DNA from: a virus
Virus record (IMG/VR): IMGVR_UViG_3300035666_000169
Span: 1 to 23,280 of that record
Reading direction: 5' to 3' (one strand)
Length of the DNA stretch: 23,280 nucleotides
Part shown: positions 6,049 through 14,278 of the stretch, piece by piece
Position numbering within the stretch: the stretch's first letter is position 1
Layout of the letters: each line of letters begins with the position of its first letter
The notes under the pieces: model-generated
Seen by the model: only the letters and a program-made list of their open reading frames with translations
The model's database searches: none
What the model was told of the DNA's origin: nothing
Position numbers and translations under genes: made by a program

Positions 6049-7251
6049 CTACTGCACCCGCTCGACGATGGCACCGCGGATCTGCGGACCCGATGCGGTC
6101 GCGGCGTTCAGCGAGAGCCACAGCAGCAGGCAGCTCCCGTCGTAGCATCGCGGCCCGACCGCGTTGGACTGGCCCCCGATCGCGAGCGTGCCGGTGTTCA
6201 CCGCGCTGAACGGAACCGCGGCAATCTCTCGATAGATCAGCAGCGAGATCGTCCCCGTTGCGAGGCTCGTCCCGAGGGTGATCGACTGGATGGACTGCAC
6301 GCCGCGAGAGCCCGCAGGTTGCAGGAACGGCACCACCGTGCCGATGACCGGCGTCGCGGGGATCACAGTCGGGATCACGGCGGACAGCGTCGCCACCTGC
6401 GCGTTCCCGTCCGAATCGGTGTAGTTCACCGTGCTGTTCGAGATCGCCCCGGCGTTCGTCGCGGCGGCCACGAAGAGGAGCGCGATCCCGTAGCCCTCGC
6501 CGTTGCTGCTCCCGTTCACATCGCGCGCCGGTAGCGTCGGAGTCGTGATCGCCTGCGCGGTGGTGGTCGTGACCGTGAGCCCGCTGTTGACCCAGACGAC
6601 ATCCACCAGCATCGCGCCGCCGGCGATCGAGTTGGACCCGCTCAGGATGTCCAGGCTCGTGACGTAGCCGGAGGTGGCGTTCGCCCATGGGATGCACCCG
6701 GCGTCCGTCGTCGTGGTGCCGTCGGTGACGCGGCCGTTCACGCCTGGGGCGCCGGGCGCCCACGGCCCCGGGGTCCCGGCGTCCTTACTGGTCGAGTACC
6801 AGTACCCGGCGGCTTCGGGGACTGTGCAGGATTTCTGCACCATGAAGGGGCGGCCAGCCCTCGCGGTGCCCGCCCCGGGGCGCGGGTCGCCGCTGGCCAT
6901 CAGCACACGCCAGCCGGCGCCGGCCTCGTACTGGAGCGCCTCGCCCGGACCGAGTCGGCAGGGGCACAGCGGCCGCGCGTTGCTGCCGTCGTACAGGTCG
7001 ATCGAGGTCGTGACGGTGGCGGTCGTCGACGTGTTCCGCAGCGTGACCGACTTGACCACGCGCTTCCCGCTCGCCGGCGAGCCCACGATCGTCGTCGTGG
7101 TCGCCGAGGAGATCGAGCCCGGGGCGACGGCGTCGAGCGACACCGCGGTCCCCGTGTCGTCGCCGTAGCTGGCGGCGTAGTGGAGCACGTCGGTGGTCGT
7201 CGTCGTCACGCGGAGGAGCGTGGTGGTGGTGAGCACGATCCCGAGCGACAT
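6049..7251 (-). CDS. Thr-rich structural protein, probable tail fibre or appendage
   Basis: A 400-residue protein; its ATG at 7251 shares one base with the previous stop (TGATG). The N-terminal domain (about 1-125) follows a pattern common in phage appendage proteins: a Thr-run strand, GSISSATTTTIVGSPASGKR, a VKSVTLRNTST strand, LYDGS, LGPGEALQYEAGAGWRVL. A Pro/Gly-rich linker lies near residues 160-178, then Thr/Ala/Val-rich beta sequence continues to the end. No enzymatic motif is seen. The stop (TAG) is followed by the 60-bp gap before the baseplate-like gene. The protein is probably displayed on the virion, on the tail tip by neighbourhood; capsid decoration is the alternative. Confidence 0.65.
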   Translation of the reverse strand: MSLGIVLTTTTLLRVTTTTTDVLHYAASYGDDTGTAVSLDAVAPGSISSATTTTIVGSPASGKRVVKSVTLRNTSTTATVTTSIDLYDGSNARPLCPCRLGPGEALQYEAGAGWRVLMASGDPRPGAGTARAGRPFMVQKSCTVPEAAGYWYSTSKDAGTPGPWAPGAPGVNGRVTDGTTTTDAGCIPWANATSGYVTSLDILSGSNSIAGGAMLVDVVWVNSGLTVTTTTAQAITTPTLPARDVNGSSNGEGYGIALLFVAAATNAGAISNSTVNYTDSDGNAQVATLSAVIPTVIPATPVIGTVVPFLQPAGSRGVQSIQSITLGTSLATGTISLLIYREIAAVPFSAVNTGTLAIGGQSNAVGPRCYDGSCLLLWLSLNAATASGPQIRGAIVERVQ

Positions 7252-7949
7252 CAGAGACCCCCGAAGAGAGCAAGCCGGCGAGCTCCGGCGATGAGCGCGG
7301 AGGAGACCGTGGTGACGTAGGACTCCGACGCGACCTGCTCCCAGCCCGTGCCGCTGTAGTACTCGAGCACGCCGAGGGTCGTGGACGCTCGGAGCCGGCC
7401 CGCGGTGGACGTGCCACGCTGCGCCGTCGTGCCGATCGGCAGCACCATGCCGCCGGTTCCGGGGATCGTCGGGTTGCTCGCAATCCCGATTGTGGGCGCG
7501 CCCGAGACGCCTGACCCGTCGGTGACGCTGATCTCCGATGCGGTGCCGGTGATCGTGCGCACCGTCCAGGTCCCCGATCCCGTGCGGACCGCGACCCCGG
7601 TGGAGGCCAGCGCCGCGAGGGCGTCGAGGTCGGCGTCCCACGCCTGGAGGTCGGCGCCGATCTGGTACAGGGCCGCCGCGCCCGCCCCGCCGAAGCCCGC
7701 GATCCGGTTGGCTGTGCCCGTGTGGCCGGAGGACGTCCATGCCAGGTTGCTGGTCAGGAGCGCGTGGTTCAAGGTGCCGCTGCCACCCCCGCCCCCGCCT
7801 GCCGGCACGGCCCACCGGATCGAGCCGTCGAGCTGCGACACGGGCACGAGCCCGTCCCGGAGCGGGGCCGCCCAGGTGTAGCGGCCGCCGGTCCACAGCA
7901 GCAGGGCCGCGCGCTCGCCGGGAGGCGGGAAGCCCCGGCCGCGGCTCAC
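7251..7949 (-). CDS. Tail fibre collar protein with poly-Gly hinge
   Basis: A 232-residue protein starting at the GTG (7949) of a GTGA overlap. Residues about 10-50 form a small beta domain (LLLWTGGRYTWAAPLRDGL), followed by a hinge of consecutive glycines near 52-57. From about residue 90 comes the classic fibre pattern: QAWDADLDALAALASTGVAV, then GTWTVRTITGTASEISVTDG and SGAPTIGIASNPTIPGTGGM. This segment is shared by many phage tail fibres and probably forms trimeric beta structure. The last 40 residues include GVLEYYSGTGWEQVASES, a strand-turn-strand end cap. It most likely extends from the baseplate and contacts the host. Confidence 0.75.
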   Translation of the reverse strand: MSRGRGFPPPGERAALLLWTGGRYTWAAPLRDGLVPVSQLDGSIRWAVPAGGGGGGSGTLNHALLTSNLAWTSSGHTGTANRIAGFGGAGAAALYQIGADLQAWDADLDALAALASTGVAVRTGSGTWTVRTITGTASEISVTDGSGVSGAPTIGIASNPTIPGTGGMVLPIGTTAQRGTSTAGRLRASTTLGVLEYYSGTGWEQVASESYVTTVSSALIAGARRLALFGGL

Positions 7950-9445
7950 TGGGTCACCAGCGCACCCGGCACGGTCGACAGGATGGTGAACCGGCACTCG
8001 CCCCGGAACCAGTCGGGGCCGCCACCGATGATCAAGGTCCTGCGCTCGTTGAAGCCGTTGCCCTCCACGTCGTAGCGGCTCGTGACCTGGTCGGTGGTGA
8101 GCCGGAGGCAGTCGCCGATCGCGGCGGGCGCCAGGCGCAGGCCCGCGGAGCGCATCGTCAGCCGCTCCCCGCGGCGCAGCAGGTATGGGCGGAGGCGGTC
8201 GTCGATGGAGGACCCCCACGCCGTCTCGTTCGTGTAGATGCTGGGCTGATCGATCACCAGCTTCTCCCGACACGGCCGGGTGTCGAGCTGCTCCGTCGCC
8301 GACGTCCCCCAGGTTCCGCCGCCCGCCATGGCCATCTGAATCGTCCGCGACTCGATCACGGCCGGGTCCCAGGCGTCGTAGCTCTCGACCGTGCCGTCGC
8401 GCAGGTTCCACGAGTGGGGCGGCGTCACCGTCGAAGGGTCGATCACGGCGCGCGCGGTGATCCGCCCCTGGTGCTCGCCCAAGAAGAACCCGCCCGGCCG
8501 CAGGAACTCGCCGATCGCCGACTGCCCGTCATCCGCGGGCTCGGTCGCGAGGAAGACCCAGTCGTTCGCGCCCGTCGCGGGGCTGGACGCCAGCACGTGC
8601 GACACGATGTCCTCGCCGTCGACGAGCTCGGCGGGCAGGCCGTAGCCCCAGGAGGCGGGCAGGACGTCGCGCGAGCCGTTCGCGCCCGCGGTGCCGGTCG
8701 ACACGAGGATCCGGCGCACGGCGTTCAAGGGGTGCGTCTCGGTGTAGGCGCAGGGGGTGATCGTGGTGGACGTCCCGCAGGACACGGCCGTGGTTCCGAG
8801 CTGCCCCGGGCTGCACCCGGTGAAGGTGGTCCCCGTCTTCGCGGTCGCCGTCACGAAGAACGGATCCTCGCCACCGTCAGGGGTGACGAGGAGCAGGAAC
8901 GGGTCGGAGTCGGGCAGGACGAAGCCCGCGGTGCTGTCCACGTTGATGGTGGTGTCGCTCGCGGTGTAGGCGCTCGACACGGTCGCCGACTCGTCGAGGG
9001 ACGCGAACAGGCGGGGGTCGGCGGTCTGGGAGACGAAGCGCGACTGGAGCGAATAGGCCAGGTCCACCAGCGACAGCGACCACCGGCCGGCGGACCACCG
9101 GAGCCCGCGGACGGCTCCGAGAAACACCGTCTCGTACTCGCCCGGCGACCACGAGCGGAAGCCGATCCGCAGCCGCACTACCTGCCCGGGCCGCACCTGG
9201 CGGCGGAGGTCCTTCGTCGATGCGATCGTGACCGCGGTCCCGGTGCGGGTCCACGACGGGACCTGCAGCTCTCCGTGGGAGATCGAGCACCGCGGCGGAT
9301 CGATCGCCTCTTCGTAGCCGGACACGTAGTGCGACGAGATCCGCAGGTCGCGGCCGCCGGAGAAGTCGCCGACTTGCACCGACTCAAGCAGGAAGATCGG
9401 GGCGAAGTCGCCCTGTAGCGAGTCGAGGAAGGCGTCCGACCACAC
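7946..9445 (-). CDS. Distal tail / baseplate hub protein
   Basis: A 499-residue protein. The GTG at 9445 directly follows the previous stop (TAGGTG). The first 130 residues are beta-rich and resemble tail-hub proteins (DLRISSHYVSGYEE, VRPGQVVRLRIGF, ETVFLGAVRGL, WSLSLVDLAYSLQSRF). Residues about 155-235 contain an INVDSTAGF...DPFFVTA...GCSPGQLGTTAVSCG segment, a small beta module often inserted in tail proteins. The C-terminal part (RPYLLRRGERLTM, IGDCLRLTTDQVTSRYDVEG) resembles the late domains of hub proteins that report on a local frame. It lies between the tape measure/distal-tail pair and the fibres, the usual place for a hub that closes the tail tip. Confidence 0.7.
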   Translation of the reverse strand: MWSDAFLDSLQGDFAPIFLLESVQVGDFSGGRDLRISSHYVSGYEEAIDPPRCSISHGELQVPSWTRTGTAVTIASTKDLRRQVRPGQVVRLRIGFRSWSPGEYETVFLGAVRGLRWSAGRWSLSLVDLAYSLQSRFVSQTADPRLFASLDESATVSSAYTASDTTINVDSTAGFVLPDSDPFLLLVTPDGGEDPFFVTATAKTGTTFTGCSPGQLGTTAVSCGTSTTITPCAYTETHPLNAVRRILVSTGTAGANGSRDVLPASWGYGLPAELVDGEDIVSHVLASSPATGANDWVFLATEPADDGQSAIGEFLRPGGFFLGEHQGRITARAVIDPSTVTPPHSWNLRDGTVESYDAWDPAVIESRTIQMAMAGGGTWGTSATEQLDTRPCREKLVIDQPSIYTNETAWGSSIDDRLRPYLLRRGERLTMRSAGLRLAPAAIGDCLRLTTDQVTSRYDVEGNGFNERRTLIIGGGPDWFRGECRFTILSTVPGALVTQ

Positions 9446-10225
9446 CTACCACCTCACGGAGGTGGAAGGCCCGGCGACGGCCTCGCCTCCGTCCAGGTCG
9501 GCGCCGTAGCTCTCCTCCCCGAGCGGGTCGCCGGACGTCCCACGGAACCGCGTCCCCCTCTCGGCCGCCCGCGCGATCCGAGACGGTGGCTCCTCGAGGT
9601 CGAGGTCCAGTGCCCAGGTGATGCGGTGGTCGGTGCGGATCGGCGGCGTCCCCATCGCTCCGTCCTTCAGGCGAAGGAACGGCCAGAACCGGCTGTCACG
9701 CACCAGGACGTATGGCTCCGTGGAGTAGTCGAAGCGCAGGCCGCTGGACAGGGTGATCTTCCGCCTGGAGGCGTTGATCGCCGACAGCACGGCTTCCTCC
9801 CACTTCCCTCCCGGACTCGCGCCCTGGATGACGACCGTGTCGCCTACCGCGAGGTCGGCCGTCGACCAGCCCTCCCACAAGTTGTCCTCGATCTTGATCA
9901 CGGTCTCGCCCTGCTCCGGGGCCTCGCGGGCGAAGCCGCCCCAGGTGGCGCCGTCCTCCTCGGCGAGCCCGATCACCCCGTTGCGGCGCAGGTGGTTGGC
10001 GATGGCGTAGAGCTCGCGCACCACCGCGGCGTCGGTGACGTACTCCACGAGCGCCTTGACCTGCCGCATGGAGGTGAACGTGGTCACGATCCGCTGACCA
10101 TCTGCGCTGCGGGCCGCGACGAGATCGGCGCCGTCGCCGGTGATCAACTCGCGCCACCCGAGCCCGAGGTCGATGGAGCGCACGAGCCCGTCATCCTCGG
10201 GGTACCAGTAGAGGTGCGCCGTCAC
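9446..10225 (-). CDS. Distal tail protein
   Basis: A 259-residue protein starting at the GTG (10225) of a GTGA overlap with the tape measure stop. The sequence is a mix of strands and short helices: LYWYPEDDGLVRSIDLG, GLGWRELITGD, a helical ALVEYVTDAAVVRELYAIAN region, then TVVIQGASPGGKW and ITLSSGLRFDYSTEPYVLV. The end is polar and acidic. I see no catalytic motif. The gene immediately after a tape measure in siphophages usually encodes the distal tail protein that joins the tube to the hub, which is the basis for this call; the sequence itself is not a clear family match. Confidence 0.55.
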   Translation of the reverse strand: MTAHLYWYPEDDGLVRSIDLGLGWRELITGDGADLVAARSADGQRIVTTFTSMRQVKALVEYVTDAAVVRELYAIANHLRRNGVIGLAEEDGATWGGFAREAPEQGETVIKIEDNLWEGWSTADLAVGDTVVIQGASPGGKWEEAVLSAINASRRKITLSSGLRFDYSTEPYVLVRDSRFWPFLRLKDGAMGTPPIRTDHRITWALDLDLEEPPSRIARAAERGTRFRGTSGDPLGEESYGADLDGGEAVAGPSTSVRW

Positions 10226-12159
10226 GGGAGCGCGTCCCCGAGACCGTACCCGGCCCCGTGGTCGCCGCCGAGGAGCTCGCGGATCTGGCGCACGATCTCG
10301 CGGGTGTCGGGGCCGTAGACGTTGATCACGGGGGCGGCGCCGCGGCTCGGGCCCTCGCCCTTGCGCCGGATCTCCTCGCCCCGGTGGACGCGTGCGATGC
10401 CGGTGCGGGTGATCTCGCTGGTGCCGCGGTCGAAGCTCGGCAGGTCCCACCCGGCGATGCGTCGGCCGCCCTCCGCGGTGAGGTTGGTCCCGAGGAAATC
10501 GCCCTCTTTGTCCTTGAAGGGGTTTAGCACCTTGGAGAGCATCTCGCCGAGCTTGTCGGCGATCTTCTGCGGGAAGTCGTTGAAGACCTCGTTGAGCCCG
10601 TCCCACACGCCGCGGGCGATCGCCCCGTAGAGCCCGCCGGAGAGCAGGAACTCGATGGCCTGGACGAACATCTGCGGCAGCTTCTCCGCGAACATCGTCA
10701 CGAGGTCGCCGATCAGGTTCGGCACGAGCTGCACGATCGACGACACGAGCTCGGGGACGGCGTCCATCAGGATCCCGGGAAGGTCGAGCGCGGCCCCGAC
10801 GATCGAGGTCACGAGGTCACCCAGGCCGCCAAGGATGCCGGGGATCGTCTCGGTCAGCGTCCGCCCGATCTCGCTGGGGAGCTCGGTGAACGTGCCGACG
10901 AGATCGCTCACGGTGTCCAGCAGCCCGTCGAAGATCCCGGGCAGGGAGACCAGCGTGGCGATCGCGGCTCCGACCGGGCCGGTGGTCGCGAGGGCGACCA
11001 TCACGCCGTCCCCGCCGGCCGCAGAGATGCCCTTCAGCGCGCCGCCGACGATCCCGCCCGCTCCGCCGCTGATAGCCCCCGCGGCGCCGGAGAAGTCCAT
11101 GTTGGCGAGCGGGGCCGCAGCGGGGCCGAGATCGGCAACCCCGGCCATCGCATCGTCCCAGATCTTCCGCTGCTCGGCGGCCTCGCCGATCGCCTCGCCG
11201 AGCGCCTTCCACTCCTTGCCCTGCGCCCTCAGGTCCGCGATGAACTGCGCGGCAGCTTCGCGCTGCGCCTTCTCGGCCGCTCGATCGGCCTCGGCCTGCT
11301 TGCGCCGCTCGTCGTTCAGCTTCCGCGTCTCTTCCAGCCCGTCGGTGATCGTCTGGTTCACCGCCTCGCGGGCCGATGCCTCGCGCTCTGCGTACGCGGT
11401 GCCGTCCTTCACCAGCTGCGCCTCGGTGGTCCGGATCTCGTTGAGCTTCTCCCCGTCCGCGATCTGGGTCTCGATGGCGCCGGACACCAGCCCCGCCACC
11501 TCGGAGCCGAGGCCGGTGCCGACCGCGAGCAGCACGCGGCGGAAGGTGGAGCCGCCGCCGGTGTCGCCGATCTTCTCGCTCGCCGCGTCCTTCAGCTTCC
11601 CGAGCTTGTCCAGCGCGCCGGTGAGGGCGAAGGACAGGTCGCCAACCGCGTCGAGCAGGTCGCCGGACAGCGACACCGTCAGCAGGTCGGCCTCGTCGCG
11701 GAGTGCCTTGGTGCCGTCGCGGTACCGGTCGAGGGAGTCCTGCGCGTCCTTCGGGATCATGGCCGCAAGCCCGGCCTCTTCCAGCCGCTTCGCCGCCTCG
11801 TCGGCGTAGCCCGCGAGCTGGAACGCGGCGTACCCAAGCGCGGCCACCCCGACGACCGCGGCCCCGGCGGTGACGCCGATCCCGCCGATGGCGCCGCCGG
11901 CCGAGGTCGCCCGCTCGCCGAGGTCGAAGACGATGTCGCCCAAGTCCCCGAAGGCCCCGCCCATGATCGAGGCCGACCGCTCGGCGACGCCGCGCATCGA
12001 GGCGAAGGACGAGGACGCGGCCGTGGTCGCGGCGGAGGTGTGGCGCTTCGCCTCCTGCGCCATCTCCTTCACGCGCTGGTTCGCGAACTGGGTCGCGAGC
12101 GCGAACTCGTGCTTGAGGTCGGAGAGGTCGCCCCCGATCTTGATGACGGCGTCGCTCAC
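10222..12159 (-). CDS. Tail tape measure protein
   Basis: A 645-residue protein starting at the GTG (12159) of a GTGA overlap. It shows the usual tape measure plan: a helical, Ala/Gln-rich N-terminus, a hydrophobic segment at residues about 90-118, a charged coiled-coil region at about 240-330 (many Glu/Arg/Lys), and long hydrophobic, Gly-rich stretches at about 345-510. The C-terminus has the motif ARVHRGEEI near residue 602, like the VHxGE-type ending of many tape measures. By the usual rule of about 0.15 nm per residue, the tail would be near 100 nm. It sets tail length and is probably ejected with the DNA. Confidence 0.92.
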   Translation of the reverse strand: MSDAVIKIGGDLSDLKHEFALATQFANQRVKEMAQEAKRHTSAATTAASSSFASMRGVAERSASIMGGAFGDLGDIVFDLGERATSAGGAIGGIGVTAGAAVVGVAALGYAAFQLAGYADEAAKRLEEAGLAAMIPKDAQDSLDRYRDGTKALRDEADLLTVSLSGDLLDAVGDLSFALTGALDKLGKLKDAASEKIGDTGGGSTFRRVLLAVGTGLGSEVAGLVSGAIETQIADGEKLNEIRTTEAQLVKDGTAYAEREASAREAVNQTITDGLEETRKLNDERRKQAEADRAAEKAQREAAAQFIADLRAQGKEWKALGEAIGEAAEQRKIWDDAMAGVADLGPAAAPLANMDFSGAAGAISGGAGGIVGGALKGISAAGGDGVMVALATTGPVGAAIATLVSLPGIFDGLLDTVSDLVGTFTELPSEIGRTLTETIPGILGGLGDLVTSIVGAALDLPGILMDAVPELVSSIVQLVPNLIGDLVTMFAEKLPQMFVQAIEFLLSGGLYGAIARGVWDGLNEVFNDFPQKIADKLGEMLSKVLNPFKDKEGDFLGTNLTAEGGRRIAGWDLPSFDRGTSEITRTGIARVHRGEEIRRKGEGPSRGAAPVINVYGPDTREIVRQIRELLGGDHGAGYGLGDALP

Positions 12160-12521
12160 GCGGCCTCCACGTGCGCAGCGAGCGCGGCCACGATCTCGGG
12201 CGCTGCGGCGCGACCCATCGACAGGGCCGGGCCCTGCACCAGGCGGCGCCAGGAGGTGCCGATCGGCTCGCCCCGGTCACGGACGCGGGTGGTGTACCCG
12301 GCGCGGCCCGTGAACTCGAGCACGAGGCCGGAGGGCGTGGCGTAGACCTGGGTCTCGATGCCGTCGCGCGAGCGGCCGGAGTCCACCGGCCAGCGGTCGC
12401 GCGCCTCGCGGACGATCTTCTCCGCCCGGTCGCGCAGCGGGGCCTCGACAGCACGGACGGCGCCGGCGTTGATCCGCCGCACCTTCTCGTCGAAGCCCTC
12501 GATCCGCGCGGTGATTTTCAC
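12156..12521 (-). CDS. HK97-gp10-like minor head-tail / tail protein
   Basis: A 121-residue protein with a GTG start at 12521, preceded by a purine-rich GGGGGAAGG that can act as a ribosome binding site, 8 nt after the stop of the frameshifted chaperone reading frame. The pattern fits HK97 gp10-like proteins: an amphipathic helix at residues about 10-45 leading into RWPVDSGRSRDGI, strands (ETQVYATPSGLVLEFTG), and a helical C-terminus. Such proteins act at the head-tail junction or in tail assembly. In HK97-like phages this gene normally lies before the tail tube gene; here it sits between the chaperone and the tape measure, an unusual place. The family match is moderate. Confidence 0.65.
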   Translation of the reverse strand: MKITARIEGFDEKVRRINAGAVRAVEAPLRDRAEKIVREARDRWPVDSGRSRDGIETQVYATPSGLVLEFTGRAGYTTRVRDRGEPIGTSWRRLVQGPALSMGRAAAPEIVAALAAHVEAA

Positions 12522-12529
12522 CCTTCCCC

Positions 12530-12721
12530 CTACCAGTCCGCCACGATCACGGACGCCTGCGTCGCGTTCTTCACTTCGTCCCTCCGCTCACTCGCCCGGA
12601 GCTCCAGGCACGCGATCCCCAGCGCCATCCGCTCCGGTGCCCACTGCGCCACCGTCCCGGGGTCCGTGTGGTAGACCACCGCCAGCCGGTGCAGGAGCCG
12701 AAGGCGCTCCGGGTCCCGGAC
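12530..12721 (-). CDS. Frameshift extension of the tail assembly chaperone (gpGT-like)
   Basis: A 63-residue segment in the frame +1 to the chaperone, ending at the TAG at 12532-12530. It reads as a clean helical protein (RDPERLRLLHRLAVVYHTDP, WAPERMALGIACLELRASER) with G/C in about 59 of 63 third positions; the two other frames here give low-complexity Pro/Gly or Ser/Arg/Trp sequence. This frame is open only from 12730, and its first ATG/GTG/TTG is at 12679, which would cut off a good part of the segment. It ends 8 nt before the next gene. Fusion to the upstream frame at ACC TTT C would give a 258-residue product. A single-base assembly error is the alternative explanation. Confidence 0.7.
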   Translation of the reverse strand, partial: VRDPERLRLLHRLAVVYHTDPGTVAQWAPERMALGIACLELRASERRDEVKNATQASVIVADW

Positions 12722-13307
12722 GAAAGGTCGTCACGCGACGCCGCGTCAGGCCCCCCTGCGTGCTCTGGATGGCCAGCCCGATCAGCTCGCGATCGACCTC
12801 GCCCAGCAGCCCCACGGAGACCTTGCCGGCGTCGGGCGCGTCGTTCTCGGTGGCTGCCACCCACTGCCACGGCTCCCACTCGCCGAGGATCGCGGGCGCG
12901 GCGTCGAAGATCTGCGGCTCGGTGACCCGCTGCGCCAGCCGCCCGGCGGCGTCGACGGAGGCGCAGAGGTACGCGTCACACCGCGCGAGCAGGGCGCGCT
13001 TCCCCTCGGGGGTCGACTCCAGCGCCTCGAGCCGGCGCAGCGTGCGGGATCGCTCCGCCACGGCGACCTGGGCGACAGCCTCGGCCTTCGCGGTGGGGTC
13101 GGACTGGTTGAGGGTGGCCAGGTACTCGCGGCGTTCGCGGGCGATGTCCGCCTGCACGGCCTTGTAGGCCTCGGAGCCCTCGAGGTGGTCGTAGCCCTGC
13201 GCCGACAGCTGCGCGGAGTTGACCCGGCGGACGCGCCAGCACATGTCACCGACGGCGACATAGCACACGATCTCCCGGACCCATTCGGAGGCCAGCGTCA
13301 TCGTCAC
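12588..13307 (-). CDS. Tail assembly chaperone, unshifted frame (gpG-like)
   Basis: The 239-residue zero-frame product, starting at GTG 13307 (GTGA overlap with the tail tube stop) or ATG 13301. It is mostly helical and charged: REIVCYVAVGDMCWRVRRVN, a YKAVQADIARERREYLATLN segment, and an LRRLEALESTPEGKRALL helix. Position between the tail tube and tape measure genes is where siphophages encode the two-frame assembly chaperone that binds the tape measure. Codon composition is normal to about 12727, then falls apart into Pro/Gly/Ala-rich sequence, while another frame becomes coding-like. The last 44 residues of this frame are therefore probably rarely or never a functional domain. Confidence 0.75.
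   Translation of the reverse strand: MTMTLASEWVREIVCYVAVGDMCWRVRRVNSAQLSAQGYDHLEGSEAYKAVQADIARERREYLATLNQSDPTAKAEAVAQVAVAERSRTLRRLEALESTPEGKRALLARCDAYLCASVDAAGRLAQRVTEPQIFDAAPAILGEWEPWQWVAATENDAPDAGKVSVGLLGEVDRELIGLAIQSTQGGLTRRRVTTFRPGPGAPSAPAPAGGGLPHGPRDGGAVGTGADGAGDRVPGAPGE
12719..12730 (-). other. Candidate +1 (or -2) programmed frameshift site
   Basis: On the minus strand the codons are ACG ACC TTT CGT CCG. The incoming frame requires a shift after 12731, because the destination frame has a TGA at 12733-12731. Slippage of tRNA-Phe from TTT to TTC at TTT-C (12725-12722), next to a CGT codon uncommon in this window, would join the two coding segments as ...TTF|VRDPE. A -2 slip nearby would also work. 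Confidence 0.55.
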
Positions 13308-14263
13308 TCCCAGTCGTTGTTGTCGTTGATGAGGACGGCCTTGACGCCGGTCTTCGTGGCCGATCCGAGACAGACCCATTCGCACTGGTAGTAGAGGATC
13401 CCGGCGGTGTCGACCGCGCGGGTGCAGCTGGTGAGCTTCGCCAGCTCGCCGGTGATGGTCAGCGAGTTGTTGCCGGTGCCGGTGAAGGCGATCACCAGGT
13501 CCGACTGCGTGCCGGCCTTGTACGCGTCCAGCAGGTCGCCGTTCGCGACGTAGACCTTCGCGCTCATCGTGATCGCGGCGAACCCATCGGGGACGGGCTT
13601 GGCCGTCGCGTACCCGCCGATGTACGGCGTGCGGACGGCGCTGTGGTCGCACTTGATGGAGAAGTCCACCGCGGCCAGGGTGGCACTGTTCCAGGTGAAC
13701 GTGGTGGCGGCTGCGGCGATGACCTCCTCGCCGTCGGTGACCGCGATCGTTCCGGCGAGGGCCTGCGGGTCGGTGGCGCCCTGGGCGATGAGCGAGCACT
13801 TGATCCGTGCGAACCCGCCCGCCGACACCATGAACTCCCACGAGGAGACGACGCAGCCGTCGAAGCGGCGGGCGACGTCCGTGTCGGTGGGGTCGGTGCC
13901 GTCGATCTGCTGCACCGACAGGCCGGGGATCGAGTAGCCGACCGTGTAGGTGTAGGTGTACGGGCCCGCGCCCGACTCGGCCGGCGCGTTCCAGAACATG
14001 TGGCGCAGCATGACGCTGGTGCCCTTCTGGCCGAACGTCGGGATGAACTCGATGTCGCCACCGTACTCCTCCGCCACCTTGATGGCTCCGCGCCGGGTGC
14101 GGTGCGACACGGCGGCCGCGGCGGGCAGCAGCGTGCCGGGCTGCTCGAGCTTCGGGCCGCCGCCGAGGGACGACGAGACGATCGCCAGCCACACGGTGGA
14201 GGCCTCGTAGGTGCCGTAGGTGCCTTCGGTCGCCAGGCCGCAGACCGCTCCTGCTCCGATCAT
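13304..14263 (-). CDS. Major tail tube protein
   Basis: A 319-residue protein with a strong ribosome binding site (GGGGAGG about 7 nt before the ATG at 14263). The sequence is beta-rich with the early pattern AVCGLATEGTYGTYEASTVW, WLAIVSSSLGGGPK and a GGDIEFIPTFGQKGTSVMLR segment that resembles tail tube proteins of siphophages with an extended domain. A second beta-rich part (TFTWNSATLAAVDFSIKCD and onward) may be an Ig-like or tube-decorating domain. It directly precedes the tail assembly chaperone and tape measure, which fixes its role as the tube subunit stacked along the tail. Strong expression is expected from the ribosome binding site. Confidence 0.8.
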   Translation of the reverse strand: MIGAGAVCGLATEGTYGTYEASTVWLAIVSSSLGGGPKLEQPGTLLPAAAAVSHRTRRGAIKVAEEYGGDIEFIPTFGQKGTSVMLRHMFWNAPAESGAGPYTYTYTVGYSIPGLSVQQIDGTDPTDTDVARRFDGCVVSSWEFMVSAGGFARIKCSLIAQGATDPQALAGTIAVTDGEEVIAAAATTFTWNSATLAAVDFSIKCDHSAVRTPYIGGYATAKPVPDGFAAITMSAKVYVANGDLLDAYKAGTQSDLVIAFTGTGNNSLTITGELAKLTSCTRAVDTAGILYYQCEWVCLGSATKTGVKAVLINDNNDWE

Positions 14264-14278
14264 GGTGATCCTCCCCTG

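Noticed and set aside
7790-7805. C-run/G-run tract as a slippery site in the fibre gene
   Set aside because: It encodes a glycine hinge in one continuous coding frame; nothing indicates a frame switch there.
12571-12750. -1 frame after GGGGGGC as the true chaperone extension
   Set aside because: Third-position composition is poor and the product is Ser/Gly/Arg/Trp-rich; the +1 frame has clear coding character and ends just before the next gene.
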